From the NCBI GenBank assembly GCA_002786065.1, contig NHNY01000030.1, forward strand, positions 124,001 to 188,000: a stretch of DNA of 64,000 nt. Reading direction: 5' to 3'. Below are positions 50,714 to 62,469 of this stretch, in pieces. Within the stretch, counting starts at the first letter, position 1. Each line of letters begins with the position of its first letter. The notes under the pieces are model-generated. The model saw only the letters and a program-made list of their open reading frames with translations, was not told the origin of the DNA and did not search any database. This DNA is from Microcyclospora pomicola (lineage: Eukaryota > Ascomycota > Dothideomycetes > Capnodiales). The position numbers were made by a program, and so were the translations under genes.

Positions 50714-52258
50714 TTACAGCTTAGGTTTCGGCGCCGCCTTCAACATAGCCTCGGCGACATTCTTCCGTTGGATTTTGCCTGTGGCAGTTTTGGGCATGAA
50801 ATCCGAGAAGAACACACGCTTCGGCACCTTGAATTTGGCCACACGATCCCGCATGAACGCCTTCAGCTCTTCTTCGGTCAGCTGCTGGCCGTCCTTGAGC
50901 ACAATCGCCACGCCGACGTCTTGGCCGTACATCTCGTCCTCGATCGCGAAGCTCACGGCCTCCGAGACCGCCGGGTGTTGGGCGAGGACGTTGTCGAGCT
51001 CGATCGGTGAAATCTTCTCGCCGCCTTTGTTGATCAGCTCCTTGATCCGGCCGGTGATGATGACGTAGCCGTCGGGATCCTTTTTGCCTTGGTCGCCGGT
51101 ACGGAAAAAGCCTCCCTTGGTGAACGACTCGCGGTTCGCTTTGTCGTTGTTGAGATACCCTTTCGTGACATTTGGGCCACGAATGCAGATCTCAGCTTCC
51201 TTTCCTTGTGCAACTTCGTTGCCTTCGCCGTCCAGGATCTTGACTTCCACGCCTTGACCAAGTCCTACACTACCCGGCTGTCGTTTCGCTGGTGGGAGCG
51301 GGTTGGAAGTCATCTGATGGGCAGCTTCGGTCATGGCGTACGCTTCAAGCACCGGCGCGCCGAATGCTTTTTCGAGTTCGTGGAAGACTTTGGGTGAGAG
51401 CGGCGAACTGCAAGATCGGATGAACCGGATGTTCGGCATCGGCTTTGGCCATGCCGCGGGTGTCTTGAGGAGAATTTGATGCATCGTTGGCACGGCTGTA
51501 TACCAGTTCGCCTTGTATTGCACGAAATGTGTCCAGAAAGTTGAAGCAGAGAAACCGCCAGGCACGATAACCGAGCCGCCGGAAGCAAGGGGGGCAAGAA
51601 AGCCAGCGAGCAAACCATGGACGTGGAAAAGAGGCATGACGAGCATTGTGCGATCAGCCGAAGATAAGTGGTATGTCTGGATGATGTTGCTCATGGTTCG
51701 TGTCAGATTCCGGTGTGAGAGCGGAACGGCCTTCGGACGTCCGGTTGTTCCACTCGTATGCAGAACCAACGCCGTGTCTTCAGGCTGGGCTTGCTCCAGC
51801 GGTCTGTCTCCCTTCCCTGCCAGCTTGCCATTCTCCTTGACATCCAGGACAATCTCGCCAGTACGTTCATCCATATAGCATTCCGCCACGGCAGCGTTGT
51901 ATTTCCTTGCTGCCTTCACAGCGAGACCTTCCGCTTCTCCCTTAGGAACCAGCACCAGCGACGACGACAGATCGTCAATGTAGAACTCGAACTCGCTTTG
52001 CTTGTATGCTGGGTTCAGCGGTGCGGCAATCGCACGTTGCCATGAGGCGGCGATGAACGCAACAATGAACGGGTAGCTGTTGGGGATCGCAATCGAGACG
52101 GCAGATGCTGGAGTAATGCCGAGAGCAGCGAGCTTCTTCTGGAAGGAGAGCACATCGGCGTGGAGCTGGGCGTAGGAGATCTCGCGTGCTGGTGCACCAG
52201 GGACGATGATGGCGGTTGACTTCGACGTCGCCGAGAAGGCATTGGAGAGGGTTGCCAT
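50714..52258 (-). CDS. AMP-forming CoA ligase, Pcs60/oxalyl-CoA synthetase-like
   Basis: A single exon gives 514 residues. The AMP-binding signature HTSGTTGRPKAVPL is at 167-180, then YAMTEAAHQMTSNPLPP, the hinge GYVIITGRIKELINKGGEKI and the C-terminal catalytic lysine in PKTATGKIQRKN. The short N-terminus and overall pattern fit the Pcs60/FAT2 group, whose yeast and plant members make oxalyl-CoA for oxalate breakdown. The C-terminus is PKL, a non-canonical but plausible PTS1, consistent with the peroxisomal location of Pcs60. The substrate is inferred from family and could be another short carboxylic acid. Confidence 0.88.
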   Translation of the reverse strand: MATLSNAFSATSKSTAIIVPGAPAREISYAQLHADVLSFQKKLAALGITPASAVSIAIPNSYPFIVAFIAASWQRAIAAPLNPAYKQSEFEFYIDDLSSSLVLVPKGEAEGLAVKAARKYNAAVAECYMDERTGEIVLDVKENGKLAGKGDRPLEQAQPEDTALVLHTSGTTGRPKAVPLSHRNLTRTMSNIIQTYHLSSADRTMLVMPLFHVHGLLAGFLAPLASGGSVIVPGGFSASTFWTHFVQYKANWYTAVPTMHQILLKTPAAWPKPMPNIRFIRSCSSPLSPKVFHELEKAFGAPVLEAYAMTEAAHQMTSNPLPPAKRQPGSVGLGQGVEVKILDGEGNEVAQGKEAEICIRGPNVTKGYLNNDKANRESFTKGGFFRTGDQGKKDPDGYVIITGRIKELINKGGEKISPIELDNVLAQHPAVSEAVSFAIEDEMYGQDVGVAIVLKDGQQLTEEELKAFMRDRVAKFKVPKRVFFSDFMPKTATGKIQRKNVAEAMLKAAPKPKL

Positions 52259-53028
52259 GTTGAGCGTGCGGTCAGTGTAGCAAACCGAAATGTACAGAAG
52301 AAGAAAAGGGAGGGATGTCTACTTTCGACCTACTGAATACACGCTATGTCGTAATACACCCGACGTCTATAGATAGTGAGGTGCTTGCAAGAAGGAGATG
52401 ATGTCTTCGCGACGGATCCCGGCAGATTCTCCCGGGTGGGTGGAGCAACACTTTATTGATAAGAATCTGAAAGCTGGGGTAGGTAACTTTTGATCGCGTG
52501 CACAGCACTTAAAAGAGTCTTACGATATTCATGCATGATGCATAACGACCTAAAGCTTGAAGACTCAAGCATTGTACCGGAATGACCGTAGTAACATGCG
52601 GCTGGTGGTAACGCCGATCTGCTTGGCCGTCCATGGCAATACTGGAGCCGCAATCAAGCACTGAGCGGGGTTTGTCACAGTACGCGCAAAACAAGGCCTC
52701 CAATTGCTCGCCCACCTCGGGTAGAACAACGTACATATCCAGCCCTCGTCTGCCGTGCTCTGCATTGAGAGAAGAAGCGAATCTGGGAATAAGTCGTCTT
52801 CTATCATACTACGTCCATTATATATCCATTGCTGCTGCTACATTTCCAGCAACGATTCCCATCTCGTGGTTCCCACGTGTGCTGCGAACCATAGAGTACA
52901 TATTCGAATTTGGTGGAGATCATTATAACAAAATTTCGGCATCACCCAGCTTTTGTTACCTTGCATTTCTTCCTTTCGAGATCTGGGTCCTTCGCCCATT
53001 CTCCAACTGATCTTTCACCTCCAGAAAG
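52259..53028. promoter_or_regulatory. Divergent promoter region with a CACGTG element
   Basis: This 770-bp gap lies between the ligase (minus) and the MFS transporter (plus). A CACGTG E-box at 52874-52879 is about 150 bp upstream of the transporter ATG. The remainder has no recognisable content. Confidence 0.4.
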
Positions 53029-54615
53029 ATGCGCTTCGGGAAGAGCGAAAAACACGTCTCGCCGACCTCGAGTCTCGAGAACACCGCTGGATACCCGCAA
53101 AACTACCCCGGGGCGTCAGACTATGGCCAAGCACTTCCGGAGTACGACGACGACTTGCACGTTCAATGTCCTTCGCATACGACTGAGCGTCGGCTCGTAG
53201 CTCGCATTGATCGACGTGTTATTCCATGGCTTTGTATCATGTATCTGCTGGCTTTTCTCGACCGCGTCAACATCTCCAACGCGAATGTGTTCGGCCTGTC
53301 TGAGGATCTCGAGCTAAACGGCGATCAATACAATGTCGCTTTAGTATGTCTCATGTTCTTCGTTGAAGACACGGCATTAGCAAAGATTGAGGCTAACAAT
53401 CTACAGGTCATCTTCTTCGTCCCATACATCCTGCTGGAGATCCCGTCCAACATCTTGCTCAAGCGTTTCAAGCCACATGTCTGGCTGTCCCTCAACATGT
53501 TCCTCTTCGGCTTCACCACCATCATGCAAGGTATCGTGAGGAACTACTCCGGCTTGCTGGCGGTACGCTTCTTCCTCGGAGTCTTCGAGACCGGCATGTT
53601 CCCTGGCGCGTTCTACTTGATCGGAATGTGGTATCGTCGCAGCGAAGCGCAGAAACGCTACACGTTCTTCTTCTCCTCAACCACCCTCGCCGGCGCATTC
53701 GGCGGTCTCTTGGCGGCGGCGATTGGCAAGATGGACGGCGTCGCCAACTACGCCGGCTGGCGCTGGATCTTCATCCTCGAAGGTGCTCTGACCGTTGTCG
53801 TAGCCGGTGCCTTCTTCTTCGCCCTCCCTGACTTCCCCGAAGAATCCAAATGGTTACAGGCAGACGAGAAAGCATACATCGCCGCGCGCCTACGCGTCGA
53901 CCAAGGCACATCCGCCCGCGAACGGAAGATCACGCTTGCGGACGTCGGGAACGTGCTCAAGGACTACAAGGTCATCGCGGCCGGTTTCATGTACTTGAGT
54001 CTCGTCGTACCCGCCTACTGCTACGCCTACTTCGCGCCGGGCATCATCCGGAGTTATGGCTACGGCACCATCGAGACGCAACTGCACTCGGTGCCCCCCT
54101 GGGCGGCCGCGTTCGGCTTCGCGATGATCCTCGCCGCGCTCTCCGACCGCACGCGGCACCGCTTCGGCTTCGCCGTCTTCGCCATCTGCGTCGCCATCAC
54201 GGGCTTCGGCATCCTCATCACCGTCCACGACGACACGACGCTGCAGTACGCCGCCCTCTTCCTCGTCACCATGGGCACCTACAGCGCCATGCCGCTCGTC
54301 GTCTGCTGGTTCAACATGAACCTCGGCGGCCACCACCGCCGCGCCGTCGGCTCCGCCTGGCAGGTCGGCTTTGGCAACATCGGCGGCATCATCGCCGTGT
54401 TCTCCTTCCTCGCCAAGGATAAACCCGAGTACATCCCCGGGTATAGTATCTGCATCGCCTTCGCCGTGCTGAGCCTGCTCAGCTGCATCGTGTATGCGGC
54501 CGGCTGCATGATCGCGAACCGCAACAAGGAGCGCGCCACCATCGACCTCGGCTTGACCGAGTACGAGAAGACGGAGCTGGGCGATCGCAGTCCCGATTAT
54601 CGATATATGCTGTAA
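53029..54615 (+). CDS. MFS transporter, anion:cation symporter (Dal5/Tna1-like) family
   Basis: I splice 53029..53343 to 53407..54615, giving 507 residues. The 63-bp segment between them has GTATGT, a GCTAAC branch site and CTACAG. Removing it joins QYNVAL to VIFFVPYILLEIPSN and restores transmembrane helix 2 of the family; retaining it would insert 21 residues without a stop. About 12 membrane helices are visible. The family loops LDRVNISNAN (helix 1 end), FLGVFETGMFPGAFYLIGMW (helix 4) and GWRWIFILEG (helix 6 entry) are present. Relatives import allantoate, nicotinate, pantothenate, biotin or similar organic anions with protons at the plasma membrane. The substrate is not fixed by sequence. 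A soluble N-terminal tail of about 60 residues precedes helix 1. Confidence 0.92.
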   Translation: MRFGKSEKHVSPTSSLENTAGYPQNYPGASDYGQALPEYDDDLHVQCPSHTTERRLVARIDRRVIPWLCIMYLLAFLDRVNISNANVFGLSEDLELNGDQYNVALVCLMFFVEDTALAKIEANNLQVIFFVPYILLEIPSNILLKRFKPHVWLSLNMFLFGFTTIMQGIVRNYSGLLAVRFFLGVFETGMFPGAFYLIGMWYRRSEAQKRYTFFFSSTTLAGAFGGLLAAAIGKMDGVANYAGWRWIFILEGALTVVVAGAFFFALPDFPEESKWLQADEKAYIAARLRVDQGTSARERKITLADVGNVLKDYKVIAAGFMYLSLVVPAYCYAYFAPGIIRSYGYGTIETQLHSVPPWAAAFGFAMILAALSDRTRHRFGFAVFAICVAITGFGILITVHDDTTLQYAALFLVTMGTYSAMPLVVCWFNMNLGGHHRRAVGSAWQVGFGNIGGIIAVFSFLAKDKPEYIPGYSICIAFAVLSLLSCIVYAAGCMIANRNKERATIDLGLTEYEKTELGDRSPDYRYML

Positions 54616-55147
54616 TTGTGGTGATGAGAATATTGAAACATGTCAATGTATATATGGAAAAAGTACTCAATGATTCACGTTTGTCAAACTTGCGCTCCTC
54701 CGATCTGATCACTCTCTGTGAAGCGAACATGTCGCAATCCCTGATTCCCATACAGGTGCTGCACTTCTGATGGCGACGTCTTAGGGGGCAGGGTACAATA
54801 AGAGACTGGGGTGGAGGTGGACATGCAGATGTCTCCTAAAATAGGCAATAAGGGACCACGGTGGGGAGACTGAGGAGACAAGGCAAGTAGACGGAATTGA
54901 GGATGTATTCAGGGCGTCATATATGGCCCGCATCATTTGTATGATGTAGTATGTAAAAGAAATAAGATCTAGAATCGATTGATCTGTTGAAAGATGCGAG
55001 ACAAGAATAGTGTCGAAAGATCCTCCCACACACGCTGCACTCCGTCGCTCGAGGTCGTTACTGGAGGCCGTTTCATCCCAAACGTCATCAACAGATACGC
55101 ATGTCGACATGGGAATATTCACTTTAGTTGCTGGACGGAAGACGCCA
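54616..55147. other. Convergent 3' UTR interval
   Basis: This 532-bp gap lies between the ends of the transporter (plus) and the bZIP gene (minus). No gene or repeat is seen. Confidence 0.5.
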
Positions 55148-55923
55148 TCATGCCTCGACGGAAGCATCTGCTGTCGCTGCCGCACTGTTGCTCGCGGCTT
55201 GGTCCGCTTTTGCTTCGAGCTTCGACTCGAGCGCCTTGGCATCACTCTTCTCCACGATGAGCTCCTTCAGCCACTTGTTCTCCATCTCGAGTTGCTGGAC
55301 TTTGCTCTCCAAAGCCGACACCTTGTCCGTCATCTCCTTGGTAGCCTGCTCCAGCGCTTGCTCGCGTTGCTTCTTCTTCACACGGAACCGTGCGGAGGCG
55401 GCTGTGTTGCGGCGACGCTTGTCTTCCTCTGCTGCCATGCGGGACGTTTCTTCGAGGTCGACCGTGGAGGGTAGTCCGGCACTAAGGGATTTACGCTTGC
55501 TTGCCGACTGGGGCGTGAAGCTGTGTTGTAGCGGCTGGGCTTGGAACTGGTGGGCACCTTGCAGGCCATTCGTCGGACTCGGTGCGAGTGTGCCATCAAT
55601 ACTGCTGGGGTAGGTTTGGAACTCGCCGAATTGGTATGACCCTGCTGCAGGCATATCAGTACATGTTTCTATCACGTGACTGTGATGTCAATGAGCGTAC
55701 CACTAGGAGCAACAGGTTTTTGCACAGCGGCGGGCTGTTGAGCCAGTCCCGAGTCGAAGTTGTCGAAGTCGAAGAACTCGGTGTTGGTCAGGAAGTCCAA
55801 GCCGTCATCGCCGAATTCGAATTCATTTTGCGCCGCGACGTTCTGCACCGACGGCACGGTGTTGAGGTTCGCGAGGTAGGCCGAGACGTTGGGTGCGCGG
55901 CGTGCCGTGAAGTTGTTCGACAT
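55148..55923 (-). CDS. bZIP transcription factor of the Cys-3/MetR type
   Basis: The model is complement(55148..55644, 55701..55923) and gives 239 residues, close to Neurospora CYS-3. The N-terminal part has an acidic/aromatic stretch (FEFGDDGLDFLTN and FFDFDNFD) that looks like an activation domain. The basic region KRRRNTAASARFRVKKKQRE (150-169) with the signature NTAASARF is that of Cys-3/MetR, and a zipper follows to about 205. These factors activate sulfur assimilation genes under sulfur limitation. The intron ends in a NAGNAG acceptor (CAGCAG), so two isoforms differing by one Ala are possible. The intron also holds TCACGTGA at 55672-55679, a Cbf1-like site. The family call is good; the physiological role is inferred. 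Confidence 0.88.
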
Positions 55924-57749
55924 GCTCGTAGACCGTGGCCGTGCTCACCGTCGTGATGAGGTGAGACACAGGCTGAGACGAATAGTGATGAAGTCGATGC
56001 CGCACAGGACTGCCAGATCAGGGTCCCGCAGTGATGAGTCGCTCCGGTCGCGGGCAGTGGGGGCTCGAATTTCTGCCCACTCAGATGGAGGCGCGGGGTG
56101 CTGTTTTCGTGCTGATGTGGATTGATGGTCTGTTGCTCGTGGATGTGGTGGTATAGCGTCCGGTTGTTGGATTGTAGATGTCGTGAGGCTGGTGGATGGG
56201 TGGTGAAGTGTGGTGTGGTGTGGAGCGGATCGGGTGTTTGTGGTGTAGATTTGATTGCGGGAATTCGAGGCGGGGTTTGGACGGCCGTATTAGAAATCCA
56301 CTCAATGCACGTGTCGGGAACCTCACGAAGAACGCTCGTTCATGCATCCACGTACACCCCACTACGACAGCTACATGGGCATGTACACGTACGGCCGGCG
56401 GTACAACATGACGAAGAGATGATTACGGGACATCTCACCGCTTGCTTTGCCTTTGGATGATGCTGACATGGCTTTCTCCCAATCTTGGAGATTGCTCTGT
56501 TCTCCACGGAACATGACTCCCATGTCACAGCGTGTTCACCGGGACCATGCTCCGAAGCGAAGCTTTTCGAGAGAGGGATACGCGACTCTGGTCATGTGTT
56601 GATTCTTTGGAACCCCTGCCTCTTGGACAAAGAGCGAAGATCTCTATCAGACGGCCTACCAAGAAACGCACTTGAGAAGCAGCCGGACCAGGTTATGGAG
56701 ACATCGGCAAAGGCTAGCCTCAATAGCTTCTACCACCTACGCGTATCTGAACAACTGCCTGAAACCCGCGCAGGAAACACCCGATGGTACTGACTGAAAC
56801 ATCGGACAGGTTATGCAGCTGTCTGCATGATAAGTCTAGTGTGCCATACCACACCAGGTAAGCAGCGCTGGAATCATTCAAGACAACCCTGCAGTGGGGC
56901 AAGTGTTGACGCCGTAATAAGCACGCCATCGGACCATCGCATCATGGAGTATAGAGGTCGACACCCCTACCCAGTCGATCGGCAATGCATCTCTCCAGGG
57001 CCTATCTACCTACATATGGTAGTCTGGAGTAAGGAGGGTGGTGTGTAAGCTTGTGCTGATCGACTTGCGCCCTGGATTCATGCTGAGCACCGTTGAAGAT
57101 TGTCTACACCGTCTTGCACACGTCTTGCCCTCATGCGAACTTGCCTTACAGCTCTTGTCCATCGAGGCATGGCCGTGAGTCTAGGTCGTAGGGTTCATCA
57201 TTGACATATCTGTATCTGTGCCAAAGAGTCTACAGCATCCTGGCCTGTAACCATGTCTACAAGCATCGGTGCAGGAAGCAATTCGAAGAACTGCCTAGTG
57301 AAGAGGTAGACCATGGCTGTTGGAGAGTGTATGGTGACCGCAAGGTCACACTGAGACCCAGCATACGATTGAACCATATTCATATAGGATCAAGACGATC
57401 ATACATTGATTTGTGCACTCGGATGGTGCACTGTTATACAATAATGCGTAGGGAGTATTGTAGCCCCAAGCATGTGCCTTTACAAACGCCAGACTCTAAA
57501 GCCGAGGCTGGCGCTTTTATAGCCGACAACCACCTGACCTTCATTCCCGGACTGCGTGATCTATGTATAAGGTACAGAACAACTACATCCTGAATACCAG
57601 ACACTCAAGTGATCGACCACTTCACCTTATTCCCGTGGAGCGCAATTGAATAGCCTTTTCTGGCATTGGCAACAACTTGTATTATTTATTTGCCATTCCT
57701 CTTACTCGTCAGCCCTTGAGTCCCGCCCAGCAAGCGCATTTCAGACGAC
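55924..57749. other. Long divergent intergenic region
   Basis: This 1.83-kb gap separates the bZIP gene (minus) from the nitronate monooxygenase gene (plus). A CACGTG core is present at 56308-56313 on the bZIP side. Several short open frames have no motifs. A long regulated promoter is typical for regulatory genes, but no further element can be supported. Confidence 0.45.
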
Positions 57750-58945
<1,196 letters not shown>

Positions 58946-59349
58946 GCAGCATTTTATGTAGACTTCAATATGAAACGACTGTAGCAATCTTGCGTGCTGT
59001 CTTGTTTGCGAACGATACTCGTTGGCCGGTTGTTCGATCATGAGGTGAAAGTGACTGTTTGACAAAGGAGAGCGCTCAATGTTCTTACGATAAAACACGA
59101 AAGAGCCTTCCTTCCACCATTGACCACACACGTGGCAGGGAACGTGACCATCACATGATAAAGGAGCCTCTGAATTAGCGACTCTACAACATAATCCACG
59201 ACTTGACCTGCAAAACATTCTACACGTCACCGCCTCAATGAAGCAGTTCGTCGTTTGCTGCATCACTTGCAGCATCCATTCTTGATCAGACCCCGTCAGT
59301 CGCCGACAGCAGCCAACAAGTGGGGGCGAGCTCCAACCCCACCAGCGCC
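58946..59349. other. Intergenic gap, no gene supported
   Basis: This 404-bp stretch lies between two plus-strand genes and should hold a 3' UTR and the Urc4 promoter. Nothing else is visible. Confidence 0.45.
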
Positions 59350-61025
59350 ATGGGCCTCTTCACTCGTAAGGCCAGCAACAGCAGCAGGTTCACATCCACC
59401 AACAACGATAGTCACAATCACACGGGCAATCTCAATCGAGCAAAAGCAGAGGTTCATTCGCGCCACGACAGCCTTCAGCAGACCAGCAATCTCACCTCTA
59501 GACTTCTCTTCCACAACCGACGTACCAACAGCAGCTATTCTGTCCGCATGGCCAGCATTCCAGATGTCCCTCTGCCAAAAGCTCCCAACCCGGACCATGA
59601 TCCTGCCGGTTACCTCCGCAGCATCTATGCTGTCCGGGAGAGAAGCGCATTAGTGCTGGAGAAGGCGAGGCAGAACAAGCTGAAGCACTTCACGGTCGAC
59701 ATGTCTAAGTTTCCAGACACTGCCAACTATGTTGTGTCTATCATCAAGGTAACCACGCCGGGTTGCTCTTGAGTACTGCATTCGCTGACCATATTGTCAC
59801 TCAGCGCGACTTTGAGCCAAATTACCACGAGATCCCGCCCCATGGCCGTTGGCAGCACTTCGATGTTGGAGGTCGCCCACGAGTCGACCAACTGCTCGCG
59901 ACCTGGCCAAGCACTGTCGACGCGCACGAGCGAACTAGACGACTCCTCGACCTTTTCCTTGTCTCCGTGCTGCTTGATGCAGGTGCCGGCACACAATGGC
60001 AGTACACATCGAAAGAGAATGGCAAGGTCTACAAACGGAGCGAGGGGTTGGCTGTTGCGAGTCTGGAGATGTTCAAGATTGGGTACTTCTCCAGCGATCC
60101 GGAGCAGCCATTTCAGGTGGATAGTGCGGGCTTGCAGAAGTTGACGACTGAACGTATGGCTAAGGGGCTGCAAGTGAATGAAGAGAATCCTATTGCTGGA
60201 TTGGAAGGCCGCACGAACTTGCTTATACGGTTGGGTGATGCGCTACTGAACAAGGAGATCTTTGGGGCACAAGCAAGACCGGGCAATATGTTGGATTATC
60301 TGATTGCGCATCCGACAACGAAAACGAATTCGCACCCTATAGTTCCCTTGCCTACCCTCTGGACCACTTTGATGGAAGGTCTGACGGCGATCTGGCCCGC
60401 AACACGAACCCAGATTGCTGGACTTCCCTTGGGGGATGCTTGGCCGTGCGACTCAATGCCATCCAATCCTAGCCGACCGTGGGAGAACATTGTGCCCTTC
60501 CATAAGCTTACGCAATGGTTGACATACTCGCTCATGGTGCCCATGCAAAAGCTGGCCAACGTCCACTTCGTCGGTGTCGAGCTTATGACAGGTCTTCCGG
60601 AATACAGAAATGGAGGCTTACTCGTGGATACGGGTCTGCTGACACTGAAAGCCGATGATCACGAACGCGGTGTTGAACAGTATCATAACAATGCCACGAG
60701 ACAAGGACAGCCGAACGTGGAGGTCGTACCACTGTTCACCGCGGATGATGATGTGATAGTGGAATGGCGAGCACTGACCATTGGCTTCCTGGATATGCTG
60801 CTTGATGAGGTGAATAAGCAACTCAATTTGAGTGGCGAGAACAAGCTCAACCTGGCACAAATGCTGGAAGCTGGGACGTGGAAGGTCAGTATCCGATCTT
60901 GCTCGATTTTTTGCTTGGCATGTACTGATATAACCATCCAGGGCGGTCGAGAAATCGCAGAAGTCTCCCGGCCCAACACGAAAGAGCCTCCGATCATGAT
61001 TCTGTCCGACGGCACTGTGTTCTAG
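59350..61025 (+). CDS. urc4: Urc4-like uracil catabolism protein (DUF1688)
   Basis: Exons 59350..59748, 59805..60884 and 60942..61025 give 520 residues; introns are 56 and 57 bp. The first junction reads NYVVSIIK then RDFEPNYHEIPPHGRWQHF, and the last joins AGTWK to GGREIAEVSRPNTK. The body is the DUF1688 domain, with PHGRWQHFDVGGRPRVDQLL, NPSRPWENIVPFHKLTQWL and the family end MILSDGTVF. In budding yeasts URC4 is needed to use uracil as a nitrogen source; its reaction is unknown. Starts at 59320, 59350 (MGLFTRK) and 59548 (MASIPDVP) are all possible; I chose 59350. The second intron is a stop-free multiple of three. An open in-frame extension follows the TAG. Confidence 0.9.
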
Positions 61026-61310
61026 GAGTCCTCACTGTTCGACGGATGGTCTCATAATCCCGCCGAGAGCACCGGTCCAGCTCCATCATGGAGCAGTGAG
61101 CGTCGCTCCTCTCTACCCACCGGTGAAGTCGTCCGGAGTTTCGGCCGACGCATCAGTGCCCCGCGCTCTTTCGCCCTCCCCTCGACGGCCACGGTGAGCA
61201 ATGTTGCGTTCGACGCCGAGCTTCCGCATCCTTTGCGCTCTCATCCGGTGCGTCCTGCAGGCGCGGGATTGCGGCAGCAGAGCTTTGGCAACGTTTCGTC
61301 GAAGCAATGA
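61026..61310 (+). other. In-frame open extension after the Urc4 stop codon
   Basis: Directly after the TAG at 61023-61025 the same frame stays open for 94 codons to a TGA at 61308-61310. The peptide is Ser/Pro/Arg-rich and reads like a disordered tail (ESSLFDGWSHNP at its start, SFGNVSSKQ at its end). It could be reached by stop-codon readthrough, or by an alternative 141-bp intron from the donor at 60885 to the TAG as acceptor, which keeps phase. It may also simply be chance in 3' UTR. Confidence 0.3.
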
Positions 61311-61734
61311 GGCGATCTCGCTCCTGACTTTCATTCGTCAGTAAGCGTGTCATTTTTGAACTTGATGTGTTTTCCTCTAGCAATTTCACAGCTCTGGGAT
61401 CGTGTTCGATGCATCGCAAACCGTCGCGCGTCATTCCGTAGTGAGGCAAAGCATTGGTCGCATAAAGGAGCATGGCATGTATGGGCTTCGGCGATATAGA
61501 TTTTAGATGATGAGACTCACAGTACGAAAAGACCAATCCCATACAATTGCATGACATCTGCTTCTTTCCAGAACTTGCGGCCAGTATATTCGCCTTTCAC
61601 GATGTGTCTTCACCGAGGAAGCATCTGGAGTTGCAGACATACATGTATACATAGAAACCGATCCACTCTACGCTCCCAGCATGTTTTCCTGCCCCTCTTC
61701 CATCATCTCATCACATCTGCCTCCCCGTAATTTT
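61311..61734. other. Convergent 3' UTR interval
   Basis: This 424-bp gap lies between the Urc4 region (plus) and SDHC (minus). A minus-strand open frame here overlaps the Urc4 extension and has no motif. Confidence 0.45.
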
Positions 61735-62469
61735 CTACACAAACGCCAACGCCAACGCACTCACTACGCTCAACCCGACCACCGCCCAGCCGGTCTGGTT
61801 GACCTTCTGGTTGCTGATCATGCTCGCGGTGTCCCAGGCCAGATGCCTTAGGCCGTTGAAGCTGTGGAAGGTGAAGGGCAGGGCGGCGACGGCCTTGAGG
61901 CCGACCTTGGCGAACAGCGGCCACTTGGCGAAGGCGGCGGCCAGCACGGCCGTCTCGAGGTGCCAGCCGAGGTACGGCGCGACGAGGTACGCGGCGCCGA
62001 ACAGGTAGAAGGTGCCCGACAGCGCGACGCCCGTGATGCGGTTCAGCGACGACAGGATCCACGTCACCTGCGGCTGGTAGATGGAGAGATGCGGCGCGAC
62101 GGGGCGGTTGCGGCGTTGCGCGGCCAGGATCTGCGAGGTCGCTTCTTCCTTCGAGAGCGTTTGGGCGGCGGCGAAGCTGGGGGTGGGCGGTGTTAGTGAG
62201 GAGGGGGGTCCCGGGGGTAAGGCATTGGGGGGGTTTTAGGATCGCGGTGTCGAGACGGGGTGGAATGCGTACCGGCGCTGCACAATGGCGCTGTTGTGTT
62301 GGCCGAGCGCTACGGCGGCGGGGACGGCGAACTTGAACGCAGGCTGCTGGACGGCGACTAGGAGGCATGTCTGTCAGTATTGGGGGAGGAGGCATGGGTG
62401 GTATTCCCGGGTGGGCGTGGAGGACTCACGCCGTCGCAGCGTCTGCTGGGCGAAGCGTTGGGGCAACAT
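61735..62469 (-). CDS. sdhC: Succinate dehydrogenase cytochrome b subunit (SDHC)
   Basis: Three exons, complement(61735..62176, 62273..62357, 62430..62469), with introns of 96 and 72 bp give 188 residues. The N-terminus (MLPQRFAQQTLRRLAVQQPA) is a mitochondrial presequence. The mature part has the family block RPVAPHLSIYQPQVTWILSS, the ubiquinone-site residues Ser84, Asn87 and Arg88 in SSLNRITG, the heme-ligand motif HSFNGLRHLAWD (His146, His153) and three transmembrane helices. It anchors complex II in the inner membrane and carries electrons to ubiquinone. These quinone-site residues lie where target-site changes for complex II inhibitors are known in related fungi. A TCACGTGA palindrome at 62653-62660 is about 185 bp upstream of its ATG. 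Confidence 0.95.

Noticed and set aside
53850-54422. A 190-codon frame and its antisense partner inside the transporter gene
   Set aside because: The peptides are His/Arg-rich with no domain, as expected from a GC-rich shifted frame. The MFS frame is clearly the coding one.
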